Source: Aequorivita echinoideorum (GTDB taxonomy: Bacteria > Bacteroidota > Bacteroidia > Flavobacteriales > Flavobacteriaceae). From it: a DNA stretch of 64,000 nt. The stretch is taken from positions 186,001 through 250,000 of the forward strand of contig NZ_JAHCTB010000001.1 of NCBI RefSeq assembly GCF_018476645.1, in the 5' to 3' direction. Positions 44,915 through 53,834 of this stretch are shown here, piece after piece. The translations under genes were made by a program, and so were the position numbers. The notes under the pieces are model-generated. The model was given only the letters and a program-made list of their open reading frames with translations, was not told where the DNA came from and ran no database searches. Numbering within the stretch: position 1 is the stretch's first letter; every line of letters begins with the position of its first letter.

Positions 44915-44955
44915 AAATAAGCCTGACAGATTAAGTTCTGTCGGGCTTTTTCTAT
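44915..44955 (+). terminator. intrinsic terminator after groEL
   Basis: Stem AAGCCTGACAGA / TCTGTCGGGCTT (44919-44930 and 44937-44948), one G-T pair, followed by TTTTTC. Confidence 0.88.
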
Positions 44956-44997
44956 TTTAGAAATGATTATTTTTAGCTGAAATTTTTCAAAAACAAA

Positions 44998-46425
44998 ATG
45001 CTGAAAGCAATTAAATTATATAAAATACCCATTATTTTTGCTTTACTTTCAGTAGTATTTTATTTCAATTTTGCATATAATTTGCATCGAAGTGATTTCT
45101 TAAAACTCACTACTCTTTACACCGCGCTCTTTTTTTTTACTTATTTATTAATTGAAAAGAATAAACTGAATTTTTGGTTTCTAGCTAGTCTTGGGATTGT
45201 TTTTCGTTTACTTTTTATATGCGCAATTCCTAATCTTTCACAAGACTTTTACCGATTTTTATGGGATGGAAGATTGGTTGCGCAAGGAATGAGTCCCTAT
45301 ATTTTAACGCCCGAAATGTATTTTCAAAATTTAGAATTGGGATTTAAAATAAGTGGGGCGCAAAAATTAATTGAAGGAATGGGAACTTTAAGCGCTGGTC
45401 ATTTCAGCAATTATCCTCCTGTGAACCAGTTATTTTTTGCTATTGCTGCATTCTTGGGCGGAAAAAGCCTTTTGGCTTCGGTGGTAATATTGCGAGCAAT
45501 TATCATTTTCGCAGATTTTGGAATTCTTTATTTCGGAAAGAAAATTTTAGAAAAACTAAACCTATTCCCAAATAGAATATTTTGGTACTTTTTGAATCCA
45601 TTCATTATTATTGAGTTGACTGGAAATCTTCATTTTGAAGGTGTAATGCTTTTCTTTTTCACTGTTTCAATTTATTTTCTTTTCAAAGATAAATGGATTT
45701 GGGCAGCTATCTTTATGGGAATTTCAATTTCGGTAAAACTGATTCCACTTTTATTTTTGCCGTTATTTTTGAAGTTTTTGAGCAATAAAGATGCGACTAC
45801 AAAAAATTCCTTCTCGGGAATTGAAAGTTTCAACTTGATGGCGATTTTAAAAGTTTATTGCACAGTTGGTTTTACGGTTATGTTGACATTTCTGCCATTT
45901 TTTTCCTCTGAATTCATTCGAAATTTTACATCAACCATTGCACTTTGGTTTCAGAATTTCGAATTCAATGCAAGCATTTACTACCTTATTCGCTGGATTG
46001 GCTTCCAAATAGTAGGCTGGAACATTATTGAAATTGTTGGAAAAATCCTCCCCGTAATCGTTTTCTTATTTGTGTTAGGGCTTTCAGTTTTCAGAAAGAA
46101 TAGAGAACCTAAACAACTGTTGACAGCAATGTTATTTGTTATCTCATTTTACTTTTTATTTTCCACAACAGTGCATCCGTGGTATCTTGCCACTCCGCTA
46201 TTACTGTCGGTTTTCACAAAATACAAATTTCCAATTGTATGGAGTTTTGCTGTGGTGTTCAGCTATTCTGCCTATGGCGAAAATGGATTTCAAGAGAACC
46301 TCTGGTTCGTTGCTATGGAATATTGCATGGTTATTGGATTTGCGATATGGGAAAATTTTTTGAAAGGAAGAATAAATTTGGAAAACTTCAGCAAAAAGTT
46401 TAATTTTATATCAGGAAAAGAATAA
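44998..46425 (+). CDS. polytopic membrane mannosyltransferase-like glycosyltransferase (GT-C fold)
   Basis: A 475-residue inner-membrane protein with about ten to twelve transmembrane segments. The region IPNLSQDFYRFLWDGRLVAQG has the acidic DF motif on the first periplasmic loop expected of GT-C enzymes using polyprenyl-phosphate sugar donors. Similar Bacteroidota proteins are annotated as mannosyltransferases. Acceptor and donor are not known. It is followed closely (12 bases) by the toxin-antitoxin genes, though no functional link is implied. Confidence 0.8.
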   Translation: MLKAIKLYKIPIIFALLSVVFYFNFAYNLHRSDFLKLTTLYTALFFFTYLLIEKNKLNFWFLASLGIVFRLLFICAIPNLSQDFYRFLWDGRLVAQGMSPYILTPEMYFQNLELGFKISGAQKLIEGMGTLSAGHFSNYPPVNQLFFAIAAFLGGKSLLASVVILRAIIIFADFGILYFGKKILEKLNLFPNRIFWYFLNPFIIIELTGNLHFEGVMLFFFTVSIYFLFKDKWIWAAIFMGISISVKLIPLLFLPLFLKFLSNKDATTKNSFSGIESFNLMAILKVYCTVGFTVMLTFLPFFSSEFIRNFTSTIALWFQNFEFNASIYYLIRWIGFQIVGWNIIEIVGKILPVIVFLFVLGLSVFRKNREPKQLLTAMLFVISFYFLFSTTVHPWYLATPLLLSVFTKYKFPIVWSFAVVFSYSAYGENGFQENLWFVAMEYCMVIGFAIWENFLKGRINLENFSKKFNFISGKE

Positions 46426-46437
46426 ACTTATACTATT

Positions 46438-46905
46438 ATGGAGAAGCCATATAATATTGAAGAAAAAATCAGCTATGCCCAAGAGGCTCCCACCAGTTTT
46501 TATGATGGCAATCTCGCCATTCCATTAATAGACATGACACCGTATCAGAAAATGCAAATTGTGAGGGACGGTGTTACAAAACAATATCTTACCAAATTAA
46601 AAGAAGAAACTTCACTAGATTACGATGCCTTAGCACAGGCACTTTCAGTAACAAGGGCCACTCTTATTAATAAAAAAGGCGAACAAAAATTCAACGACCA
46701 CGTGAGCGAAGGTATAATTGCCGTAGCTGAAATCTATTCATTTGGTTATGAAGTTTTTGAAAATAAAGATAACTTCAATCGATGGATGATGGCTGAAAAC
46801 CAAGCGCTTTCGGGAGCCACGCCTTTTGATCTAATGGATAATCAATTTGGGCGCGAAGAAATTAGAAACCTCATTGGCCGTATTGCGTATGGCGTTTTTT
46901 CCTAA
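46438..46905 (+). CDS. Xre/MbcA/ParS-type antitoxin
   Basis: A 155-residue protein with an N-terminal Xre-like DNA-binding part (DYDALAQALSVTRATLINKKG, about residues 61-81) and a C-terminal toxin-binding DUF2384 domain (SEGIIAVAEIYSFGYEVFENKDNFNRWM). Family members bind and neutralise RES toxins and repress their own operon. It ends 1 base before the start of the RES gene, as in MbcAT/Res-Xre systems. Confidence 0.9.
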   Translation: MEKPYNIEEKISYAQEAPTSFYDGNLAIPLIDMTPYQKMQIVRDGVTKQYLTKLKEETSLDYDALAQALSVTRATLINKKGEQKFNDHVSEGIIAVAEIYSFGYEVFENKDNFNRWMMAENQALSGATPFDLMDNQFGREEIRNLIGRIAYGVFS

Positions 46906-46906
46906 A

Positions 46907-47362
46907 ATGAAAGTTTACCGCATAAGTAAAACGCAATACAAAGATGACCTCAATGGTACGGGTTCAAAACTTTTTGGTGGACGCTGGAACCATATTGACA
47001 CCCCGTGCATTTATACATCAGAAAATCGTGCGCTCGCTGTTTTGGAATATTCCGTTAATATCGCGATGGATTTTATTCCAAGAGCTTTGAGCATTTCTAC
47101 GTTCGAAATAGATGAAAATCAAATTTATGAATTGACACTGGCTGATTTACCCGGAAATTGGAACCTAACACCAGCACCCCGATCTACTCGAGATTTCGGG
47201 ACGAAGTTGCTTCAAAAAAAATATGGTGTTCTGAAAATTCCTTCCATCGTTATTCCTCAGGAATTCAATTATATTTTAAATCCACTTGCCGAAAAACTAA
47301 GTTACAAATTACTGGATAATGAGGATTTTATATATGATTTAAGGATAAAAGCAAATACCTAA
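46907..47362 (+). CDS. RES domain NAD+-degrading toxin
   Basis: A 151-residue toxin. The RES motifs are visible: MKVYRISKTQY, LFGGRWNHIDTPCIYTSENRALAVLEY with the conserved Arg, Tyr/Glu and Ser, and KIPSIVIPQEFNYILNP. RES toxins phosphorolyse or hydrolyse NAD+ and stop growth. The start at 46907 is chosen because it is 1 base after the antitoxin stop and fits the family; a longer frame from 46847 reads through the antitoxin. All expected catalytic residues seem intact, so likely active. Confidence 0.9.
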   Translation: MKVYRISKTQYKDDLNGTGSKLFGGRWNHIDTPCIYTSENRALAVLEYSVNIAMDFIPRALSISTFEIDENQIYELTLADLPGNWNLTPAPRSTRDFGTKLLQKKYGVLKIPSIVIPQEFNYILNPLAEKLSYKLLDNEDFIYDLRIKANT

Positions 47363-47403
47363 AATTTTTATAATCAGTATTCTTTGAAAAAAATTTTGAA
47401 ACC

Positions 47404-47436
47404 AAACCTACAAGGTTTTAAAAACCTTGCAGGTTT
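47404..47436. repeat. 33-bp inverted repeat between convergent genes (bidirectional terminator or dispersed palindrome)
   Basis: Arms AAACCTACAAGGTTTT (47404-47419) and AAAACCTTGCAGGTTT (47421-47436) match in 15 of 16 pairs with a one-base loop. It lies between the RES toxin stop and the end of the convergent GNAT-nitrilase gene. The 16-bp arm length and AACCTTGCAGGTTT core are reminiscent of small palindromes often found in Flavobacteriia intergenic regions. Confidence 0.75.
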
Positions 47437-47439
47437 CAT

Positions 47440-48978
47440 CTATTTTTTAACCCGCTCCAATCTGTAAAAATCCTTCCTTCTGTCCTTCAAGTTGTGTACT
47501 GCTCCAAAAGTATGTAATTCGCGAAGCAAATCTATGTCGACATCAGCAACCAATATCATTTCGGTATTTGGTGTGGCTTCAGCCTTTATACCATTGCTTG
47601 GGAAAGAGAAATCGCAGGGCGTGAATACGGCACTTTGCGCGTATTGAATATCCATATTATGGACGTTGGGCAGGTTACCTACGCTGCCGGCAATTGCCAC
47701 ATAGCATTCATTTTCTACAGCGCGGGCTTGCGTGCAAAGGCGTACACGAGAATAACCATTCTGCGTATCGGTTAAAAATGGAACAAAAAGTATATCCATT
47801 CCTTCATCGGAAAGCAGTCTGGAAAGCTCGGGAAATTCAGAATCGTAGCATATCAACACGCCAATTTTTCCACAGTCTGTATCAAAAGTTTTAAGTGAAT
47901 TCCCATTAACCATTCCCCAGACTTTTGCTTCATCTGGTGTAACGTGAATTTTTTCATAGCGCTCAACGCTTCCATCACGACGGCATAAATACCCTACATT
48001 GTACAATTTTCCGCGAACGACTTCGGGCATGCTGCCCGTAATAATATTTATGTTGTATGAAATGGAAAGTTGGGACATTTTTTCGGTAATTTCCTTAGTA
48101 TGTTTCGCTAATTCGCGGATTGCTTCGGGCTCGCTCATATGGTTGTATTCAGCCATAAGCGGCGCATTGAAGAATTCAGGAAACATGGCAAAATCACAAC
48201 GATAGCCGGCAACACTGTCTATAAAATATTCCACTTGGTGCATAAGGTCTTCCATCCCTTTATAACTGCGCATCTGCCACTGAATTAAACCAAGCCGTAC
48301 AATGCTTTTTACTGCGGATGGCTTTGGCTTTGTGATGGGTTTTGTGTAATAAATGTTATCCCACTCCATCAAAACGGCATATTCACCCGAAGCTTTATCG
48401 CCTTCCAAATAGCCTTTCAATACACGGATGGGATGAAAATCATTTGAAATTTGAAAGTTGAGCACCGGATCGTCAATCTGCTTGCGCTTCACTTTATCTA
48501 TATATTGTTTCGGTGAAAGTTTATCTGCATGGAGATGATAATTGGGCATTCTTCCACCGAATACGATGCTTTTCAAATTTAAGTTTTCACACAATTCCTT
48601 TCTGTAATCGTACAATCTTCGGCCAAGACGCAAGCCACGGAAATCTGGGCGAATGAACACATCGATTCCATAAAGGACGTCGCCCTCGGGATCGTGAATA
48701 CTAAAGGTAGGATCATCTGTAATATCCTTATAGGTGTGCTGGTCCTCAATAGCATCATAATCCACGATGATGGATAGCGCACAGCCGGCAATTTCGCCAT
48801 CTGCCATAATAACAACCTGACCTTCGGGGAAAATTTCAATCAAATTCCCGATTTCATCAATTTTCCAATAGCTGTTCGGCAGACCACCGTAGGACTGAAT
48901 CGTTGCTTCTTTTAAAGCTTCGTAATCCTTTAGTGTTAAAAATTTAAGTTCTATATTTTCGATTTTCTGTGGTTCCAT
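47440..48978 (-). CDS. GNAT acetyltransferase fused to carbon-nitrogen hydrolase (nitrilase superfamily)
   Basis: A 512-residue cytosolic fusion. Residues 1-200 form a GNAT acetyltransferase domain with IRPDFRGLRLGRRLYDYR as acetyl-CoA loop. From about 220 is a nitrilase-superfamily amidase with complete Glu-Lys-Cys triad: AMFPEFFNA, YEKIHVTPDE and GVLICYDSEFPE. Such fusions are common in Bacteroidota but the substrate is not known; an acyl-amine or amide is likely. It lies upstream of a polyamine cluster on the same strand but after a gap of 237 bases, so shared regulation is uncertain. Confidence 0.88.
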   Translation of the reverse strand: MEPQKIENIELKFLTLKDYEALKEATIQSYGGLPNSYWKIDEIGNLIEIFPEGQVVIMADGEIAGCALSIIVDYDAIEDQHTYKDITDDPTFSIHDPEGDVLYGIDVFIRPDFRGLRLGRRLYDYRKELCENLNLKSIVFGGRMPNYHLHADKLSPKQYIDKVKRKQIDDPVLNFQISNDFHPIRVLKGYLEGDKASGEYAVLMEWDNIYYTKPITKPKPSAVKSIVRLGLIQWQMRSYKGMEDLMHQVEYFIDSVAGYRCDFAMFPEFFNAPLMAEYNHMSEPEAIRELAKHTKEITEKMSQLSISYNINIITGSMPEVVRGKLYNVGYLCRRDGSVERYEKIHVTPDEAKVWGMVNGNSLKTFDTDCGKIGVLICYDSEFPELSRLLSDEGMDILFVPFLTDTQNGYSRVRLCTQARAVENECYVAIAGSVGNLPNVHNMDIQYAQSAVFTPCDFSFPSNGIKAEATPNTEMILVADVDIDLLRELHTFGAVHNLKDRRKDFYRLERVKK

Positions 48979-49023
48979 CTATCTTCTATTTTATGCGGTT
49001 CTTTTTTGTAGTGGTTGGGAGAT

Positions 49024-49107
49024 AACAGTTTGTTAGTGGCGAATCATTGTGAGTTGGTGGTAGCCCATTGTTAGTTGGAGGAGACCCATTGTTAGTTTGC
49101 GGATCGG
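49024..49107. repeat. degenerate 21-bp tandem repeat, about four copies
   Basis: Units starting CATTG recur with period 21 at 49045, 49066 and 49087 (core CATTGTTAGTTGGAGGAGAC), plus a weaker first copy at 49024. It fills much of the 237-base gap between the GNAT-nitrilase gene and the deoxyhypusine-synthase-like gene. No long reading frame crosses it. Confidence 0.6.
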
Positions 49108-49215
49108 GAAAACTTTGTATAATAGAAGCTCCGCAACTTTTGGGTACGGGATTGTAAACTGCAAATTGCCGATTGTTCTTTTCAATACATAGTTTTTATC
49201 TGTAGCTTTATATAT

Positions 49216-50193
49216 TTACATACCTAAGAGATACGCAAAAATCAAGGGTGCAACGATGGTGGCATCACTTTCAATGATAAACTTTGGGGTATCAATGTCA
49301 AGTTTTCCCCAAGTAATTTTCTCGTTGGGAACTGCACCAGAATAGCTTCCAAAACTAGTTGTAGAGTCACTTATTTGGCAGAAATAGCTCCAAAACGGCG
49401 TATCGGTGCGTTCCATGTCTTGGTAGAGCATGGGGACAACGCATATTGGGAAATCCCCGGCTATTCCTCCACCAATCTGGAAGAAACCAATCCCTTTTTC
49501 CGAATTATCGGTGTACCAATCTGCTAAGAACGTCATATACTCAATTCCGCTTTTCATTGTGGACGCCTTCAGTTCGCCTTTTAGAACATAGCTTGCAAAA
49601 ATATTACCCATAGTACTGTCTTCCCAGCCTGGGCAAACGATGGGTAAGTTTTTTTCAGCAGCGGCGTACATCCACGAATCTTTTAAATCAATTTCGTAAT
49701 GCTCTTCCATAACTCCACTTAAAAGAAGTTTGTACATATATTCGTGCGGAAGATAACGCTCACCTTTTTCCTCGGCTTCCTTCCAAAGTTTTACAATGTG
49801 TTTTTGGATTCTTCTGAAAGCCTCTTCCTCTGGAATGCAAGTATCCGTTACGCGGTTCATTCCTTTTTCAAGCAAATCCCACTCGTCTTGCGGCGTTAAA
49901 TCACGATAATTGGGAACTCTTTTATAGTGGCTGTGCGCCACAAGATTCATTATATCTTCTTCCAAATTTGCTCCCGTACAAGAAATGATATGTACTTTAT
50001 CCTGGCGTATCATTTCGGCAAAAATCTTTCCCATTTCCGCGGTGCTCATAGCTCCGGCTAGGGAAACAAGCATTTTTGAACCTTGGTTCAATTGCGCTTC
50101 ATAGCCCTTAGCAGCATCTACGAGGGCCGCAGCATTAAAATGTAAATAGTATTTTTCAATAAACTGAGAAATAGATCCTTTGCTAGTACTCAT
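49216..50193 (-). CDS. deoxyhypusine synthase family protein
   Basis: A 325-residue protein homologous to eukaryotic deoxyhypusine synthase. The NAD-binding Rossmann part (SLAGAMSTAEMGKIFAEMI, SCTGANLEEDIMNLVAHS) and the end EKITWGKLDID, with the Lys that forms the enzyme-substrate imine (Lys297, human Lys329), are conserved. Bacteria have no eIF5A, so the product is probably a polyamine: relatives make homospermidine. The start at 50191-50193 (MSTSKGSIS) is chosen by family length; it overlaps agmatinase by 11 bases. Some substrate-site residues differ from the human enzyme (see findings). Confidence 0.88.
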   Translation of the reverse strand: MSTSKGSISQFIEKYYLHFNAAALVDAAKGYEAQLNQGSKMLVSLAGAMSTAEMGKIFAEMIRQDKVHIISCTGANLEEDIMNLVAHSHYKRVPNYRDLTPQDEWDLLEKGMNRVTDTCIPEEEAFRRIQKHIVKLWKEAEEKGERYLPHEYMYKLLLSGVMEEHYEIDLKDSWMYAAAEKNLPIVCPGWEDSTMGNIFASYVLKGELKASTMKSGIEYMTFLADWYTDNSEKGIGFFQIGGGIAGDFPICVVPMLYQDMERTDTPFWSYFCQISDSTTSFGSYSGAVPNEKITWGKLDIDTPKFIIESDATIVAPLIFAYLLGM

Positions 50194-51118
50194 CTTCTTC
50201 TGTATTAAATTTTGAGACACCTTTTTTGGCATCGTTAAAGTTGCTTTCGTATTCATCATCTTCATCTGTTCCTGAAAATTTGTACGTAAGCATTTTATAA
50301 TAAAGTTTCGCCGCCACAAAATCTGATGCTTTTTCATCTTTATTCGGGCATAGTTCAACAATATCAAACCCCACCACATTTCTTTCCTCAAAAACCTGTC
50401 TTAGAAAATCGAGCGTTTCATACCAAAAAAGTCCACCGGGCTCTGGAGTTCCGGTTGATGGCAGGATGGAAGGATCAAACGCATCCAAATCGAACGTGAT
50501 GAAAACGTTTTCGCCCAAAGCTTCAATAACCTTATCTGGCCAATATTCATCTTTGGCCATATCGTGCGCAAAAAATACTTTTTCCTCGTCCATAACGGTA
50601 GTTTCCGAAACGTCCATGCTTCTTATACCCACTTGCACCAAATTGGTGTTTTGACTGGCTTCGTAAACGGCGCAGGCGTGGTTACATTTTGTTCCGTGGT
50701 ATTCCTTGCGCAAATCTGCGTGCGCATCGATATGCAGCACGGTCAAATCATCAAAACATTCATTGAACGCGCGTATGGAACCGATTGAAATACTGTGTTC
50801 GCCGCCGAAAAGCGTTACGAATTTATTTCGTTTGATATATTCCTTTGTAGATTTATGGACTGCCGCAACCATAGCTTCCGGCGATTCATTTTCGGTTATG
50901 GCATCTGCGAGGTACACCCCTTGCTTGTATACTTCAGTTCGCGTTTCAATATCAAAAAGCTCCATATTTTCCGATGCATCCAAAAATGCCTCCGGACCTT
51001 TGTCCGCACCTTTTTGCCAAGTGCTCGTACCATCGTACGGAACGGGTATCAATACAATTTTTGAAGTTTCCAGTGCCGCATATTTTTGCGGGATTCCTGC
51101 GTACGTTTTAATGCTCAT
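50183..51118 (-). CDS. speB: agmatinase SpeB
   Basis: A 311-residue Mn2+-dependent ureohydrolase turning agmatine into putrescine and urea. All three metal motifs are intact: FGGEHSISIG, LHIDAHADLRKEYHG and FDLDAFDPS. C-terminal acidic tail (TDEDDEYESNFND) is unusual but peripheral. It overlaps both neighbours by 11 bases: arginine decarboxylase upstream and deoxyhypusine-synthase-like downstream, so the three are co-translated. Confidence 0.95.
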   Translation of the reverse strand: MSIKTYAGIPQKYAALETSKIVLIPVPYDGTSTWQKGADKGPEAFLDASENMELFDIETRTEVYKQGVYLADAITENESPEAMVAAVHKSTKEYIKRNKFVTLFGGEHSISIGSIRAFNECFDDLTVLHIDAHADLRKEYHGTKCNHACAVYEASQNTNLVQVGIRSMDVSETTVMDEEKVFFAHDMAKDEYWPDKVIEALGENVFITFDLDAFDPSILPSTGTPEPGGLFWYETLDFLRQVFEERNVVGFDIVELCPNKDEKASDFVAAKLYYKMLTYKFSGTDEDDEYESNFNDAKKGVSKFNTEEDEY

Positions 51119-52505
51119 AACCTAAAATATTTAGCAATTGCTCGCTTGTTTGTTGTTCTGAAAAAAGTTGATATGTTAATTTATTGTTTTTATCCCTGTC
51201 TATTAATATATGCTTAGGCGATGGTATCAAACAATGCTGAAGTCCACCAAATCCGCCAATGCTTTCTTGGTATGCACCCGTATTGAAAAAGCCAATATAC
51301 AAAGGTTTTTCTTTTCTGAATTTTGGCAAATAAATTGCCGCCATATGTTGCTCGCTGTTGTAATAATCATCACTATCGCACGTCATTCCGCCCAAAAGTA
51401 CGCGTTCGTACTCATCGTGCCAACGGTTCACGGCCAGCATAATAAAACGCTTGCTAATGGCCCAAGTGTCTGGCAACGTGGTAATAAATGAAGAATTGAT
51501 CATATTCCATTTTTCGCGGTCGTTCTGTTGCTTTTGGTACAGCACTTCATAAATGGCACCGCCACTCTCGCCAACGGTAAAACTTCCAAATTCCGTAAAA
51601 ATATGTGGCACCGGCACTTCCCATTCTGCGCAGGTGATGTTGATCTGGTTGATGATTTCATCAATCATATATTGGTAATCGTACTCAAAGGCAAGGCTGT
51701 TTTTAATGGGAAATCCCCCTCCAATGTTAAGGCTATCGAGTGTTGGACAGATTTTTTTAAGCCGTACGTAAACCTTTAGACATTTCACTAATTCATTCCA
51801 ATAATAAGCGGTATCGCGTATGCCCGTATTGATGAAAAAGTGAAGCATTTTCAGCTCAACCCTTTCATTATTCTTAATCTGTTCTTCATAAAAAGGAATG
51901 ATATTTTTATAACCAATCCCCAAACGCGACGTATAAAATTCAAATTTTGGTTCTTCTTCCGAAGCTATTCGAATACCAACTTTAAAATCTTCCTCAATAC
52001 TGTCTGATAGCAGCTCTATCTCTTCATAATTATCAATAATTGGAATGCAATTTTCATGTCCCTCATTGATCAATTTGGCTATTTTCTCGATATATTGATC
52101 GCGTTTAAATCCGTTGCAGATTACATAGGTTTCATCCGTGATTTTGCCTTGGGCCTTTAAATTTTGGACAATATCTATATCGAAGGCAGAAGAGGTTTCA
52201 ATATGAATATCGTTTTTAAGCGCTTCGTTTAAGACGTGCTTAAAATGGGAACTTTTGGTACAATAACAATAGTTGTAGTTCCCTTTGTAATCATTTTTAT
52301 TTATGGCATTTGCAAACCATTTTTTTGCAAGTTTTATATTTTCTGAAATCTTTGGAAGATATGTAAACTTGAGCGGCGCACCGTATTTTTCTACCATTTC
52401 CATAAGATCGATGCCGTGAAACTCGAGACCGTTTTCCCCTAGTTTGAATTCCTTTTGCGGAAAATAATACGTTTGGTCAATCAGGTCTATGTATTTGGTG
52501 TTCAT
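51108..52505 (-). CDS. speA: arginine decarboxylase, alanine-racemase fold
   Basis: A 465-residue pyridoxal-phosphate enzyme that makes agmatine from arginine. The PLP Lys is in NYCYCTKSSHFKHVLNEA (near residue 76); GGGFPIKNSL binds phosphate; LGGMTCDSDDYY carries the active-site Cys of this fold. It is shorter than the 658-residue E. coli SpeA and lacks its insert, as usual in Bacteroidota. First gene of the speA-speB-DHS-like operon. A diaminopimelate or carboxynorspermidine decarboxylase is the main alternative but the agmatinase neighbour favours arginine. Confidence 0.88.
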   Translation of the reverse strand: MNTKYIDLIDQTYYFPQKEFKLGENGLEFHGIDLMEMVEKYGAPLKFTYLPKISENIKLAKKWFANAINKNDYKGNYNYCYCTKSSHFKHVLNEALKNDIHIETSSAFDIDIVQNLKAQGKITDETYVICNGFKRDQYIEKIAKLINEGHENCIPIIDNYEEIELLSDSIEEDFKVGIRIASEEEPKFEFYTSRLGIGYKNIIPFYEEQIKNNERVELKMLHFFINTGIRDTAYYWNELVKCLKVYVRLKKICPTLDSLNIGGGFPIKNSLAFEYDYQYMIDEIINQINITCAEWEVPVPHIFTEFGSFTVGESGGAIYEVLYQKQQNDREKWNMINSSFITTLPDTWAISKRFIMLAVNRWHDEYERVLLGGMTCDSDDYYNSEQHMAAIYLPKFRKEKPLYIGFFNTGAYQESIGGFGGLQHCLIPSPKHILIDRDKNNKLTYQLFSEQQTSEQLLNILGYEH

Positions 52506-52781
52506 TCTTGAATTTTGTTGGATTTTGAAAATTATAAATGAATGTCTAATATTCCACGCAAATGGCGGGATATAACATAAAATTAACTTTGCGAATCAAT
52601 TGAGAATAGGCGTCTGAATGTTAAGTGAATAGAGAAAAGTTGCGCAAGGCTGCGCATATATGATAATGGTTTGAAAGGATAGTAGCCTATTCATTAAAAT
52701 TAAAGGGGAAACAGTTGTTTCAGATACAAATGTGCCAAAAAAAATTTATATTTTATAAAATTTGGACAATTTTCACAATCT

Positions 52782-53693
52782 CTATATCATGCTGAAGAAG
52801 TTCAGTTCCTTTTCCGTCAATGGTCTCCATCTTCCACGCGGTAGATCTTTTTTGGTGAGTGGGCCAAGTGTAACGCAGTCCACACGAACCACATCATATC
52901 CCAAACCTTCAAAAATTGTGCGGATAATGCTGTTCCCGGTATGCTTGATTTTAAGGCCCACTTCACTTTTGGGGGCATTATCCACATAGCTTATTTCCTC
53001 AACGAAAATTTCTTTTCCATCCGCCGTAAATCCATCCTTTATTTTTTTGAGGTGTTCCGCTTTCAAGTTTTTATCGAGCTCAATGTGAAATAACCTTGGG
53101 ATTCCCTTCTTCGTGAATTTTTGAACAAATGCATCATCATTGGTGAACAAAAGAAGTCCGGTTGCGTTGCGGCCCAAGCGTCCAAATGGTTTTATCCTCG
53201 CGGTAGTGGCATTTGCAACCAGATCCATAACCGTCATTCCCTTCGCATTACTGTCTGTTGTTGCAAAACCTTTTGGTTTGTTCAATAGTATATAGGTTAA
53301 AGGCTCTGGATTGATACGTCTGCCGTCAAAACGAACATCATCTTCAAGTTTTACCTTGTAGCCCATTTCGTTTACAATCTTGCCGTTTACCGTAACCAAA
53401 CCCGTAGAAATATAGGTATCCGCTTCGCGTCTGCTGCAAATGCCGCTGTTTGCAATGTATTTGTTCAAACGAATTCCGTCCTCAGGATTTGCCTGTTTTT
53501 TTTCGATAGTAAGTCTTTCCCTTCGGCCAATTTCCTTTCCGTTTTTATCAAATTTCAATCTCTGCTTGCCCACACGTTCCCCGGAAGTTCCCGGTTTTCT
53601 TGAGGCGTTTTCCCTGGAGAGCATTTTCTTGCGCGCATTTTTGCCCGGCTTTCGCGGCGCGTTTCCATTATCATTATTTTCTTCTCTGCCCAT
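52782..53693 (-). CDS. RsuA/RluF family pseudouridine synthase with charged N-terminus
   Basis: A 303-residue protein. An N-terminal basic extension (residues 1-70) leads to an S4 RNA-binding domain (IRLNKYIANSGICSRREADTY) and a RsuA/RluB/RluF-type catalytic domain. Where active members have GRLDR, with the catalytic Asp, the sequence is GRLGRNATGLLLFTND (Gly174). Codon GGC is clear at this place. Such enzymes convert uridine to pseudouridine in 23S or 16S rRNA. Catalytic status is therefore in question. Confidence 0.85.
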   Translation of the reverse strand: MGREENNDNGNAPRKPGKNARKKMLSRENASRKPGTSGERVGKQRLKFDKNGKEIGRRERLTIEKKQANPEDGIRLNKYIANSGICSRREADTYISTGLVTVNGKIVNEMGYKVKLEDDVRFDGRRINPEPLTYILLNKPKGFATTDSNAKGMTVMDLVANATTARIKPFGRLGRNATGLLLFTNDDAFVQKFTKKGIPRLFHIELDKNLKAEHLKKIKDGFTADGKEIFVEEISYVDNAPKSEVGLKIKHTGNSIIRTIFEGLGYDVVRVDCVTLGPLTKKDLPRGRWRPLTEKELNFFSMI

Positions 53694-53834
53694 ATTTGGA
53701 AATTTTATTTGAATTTTTCTTTAAAAATTTAATACCGAAATACCGTATTTTCTGGATAATTTCCTGCAAAGATACAGGATTTAAACACCAAATTTTAACA
53801 AGTGAAAATTCAATTTAAAAATTGATTGACGGGT

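Noticed and set aside
46847-46906. Longer start for the RES toxin
   Set aside because: These codons lie inside the antitoxin gene and lack family similarity; the ATG 1 base after the antitoxin stop fits better.
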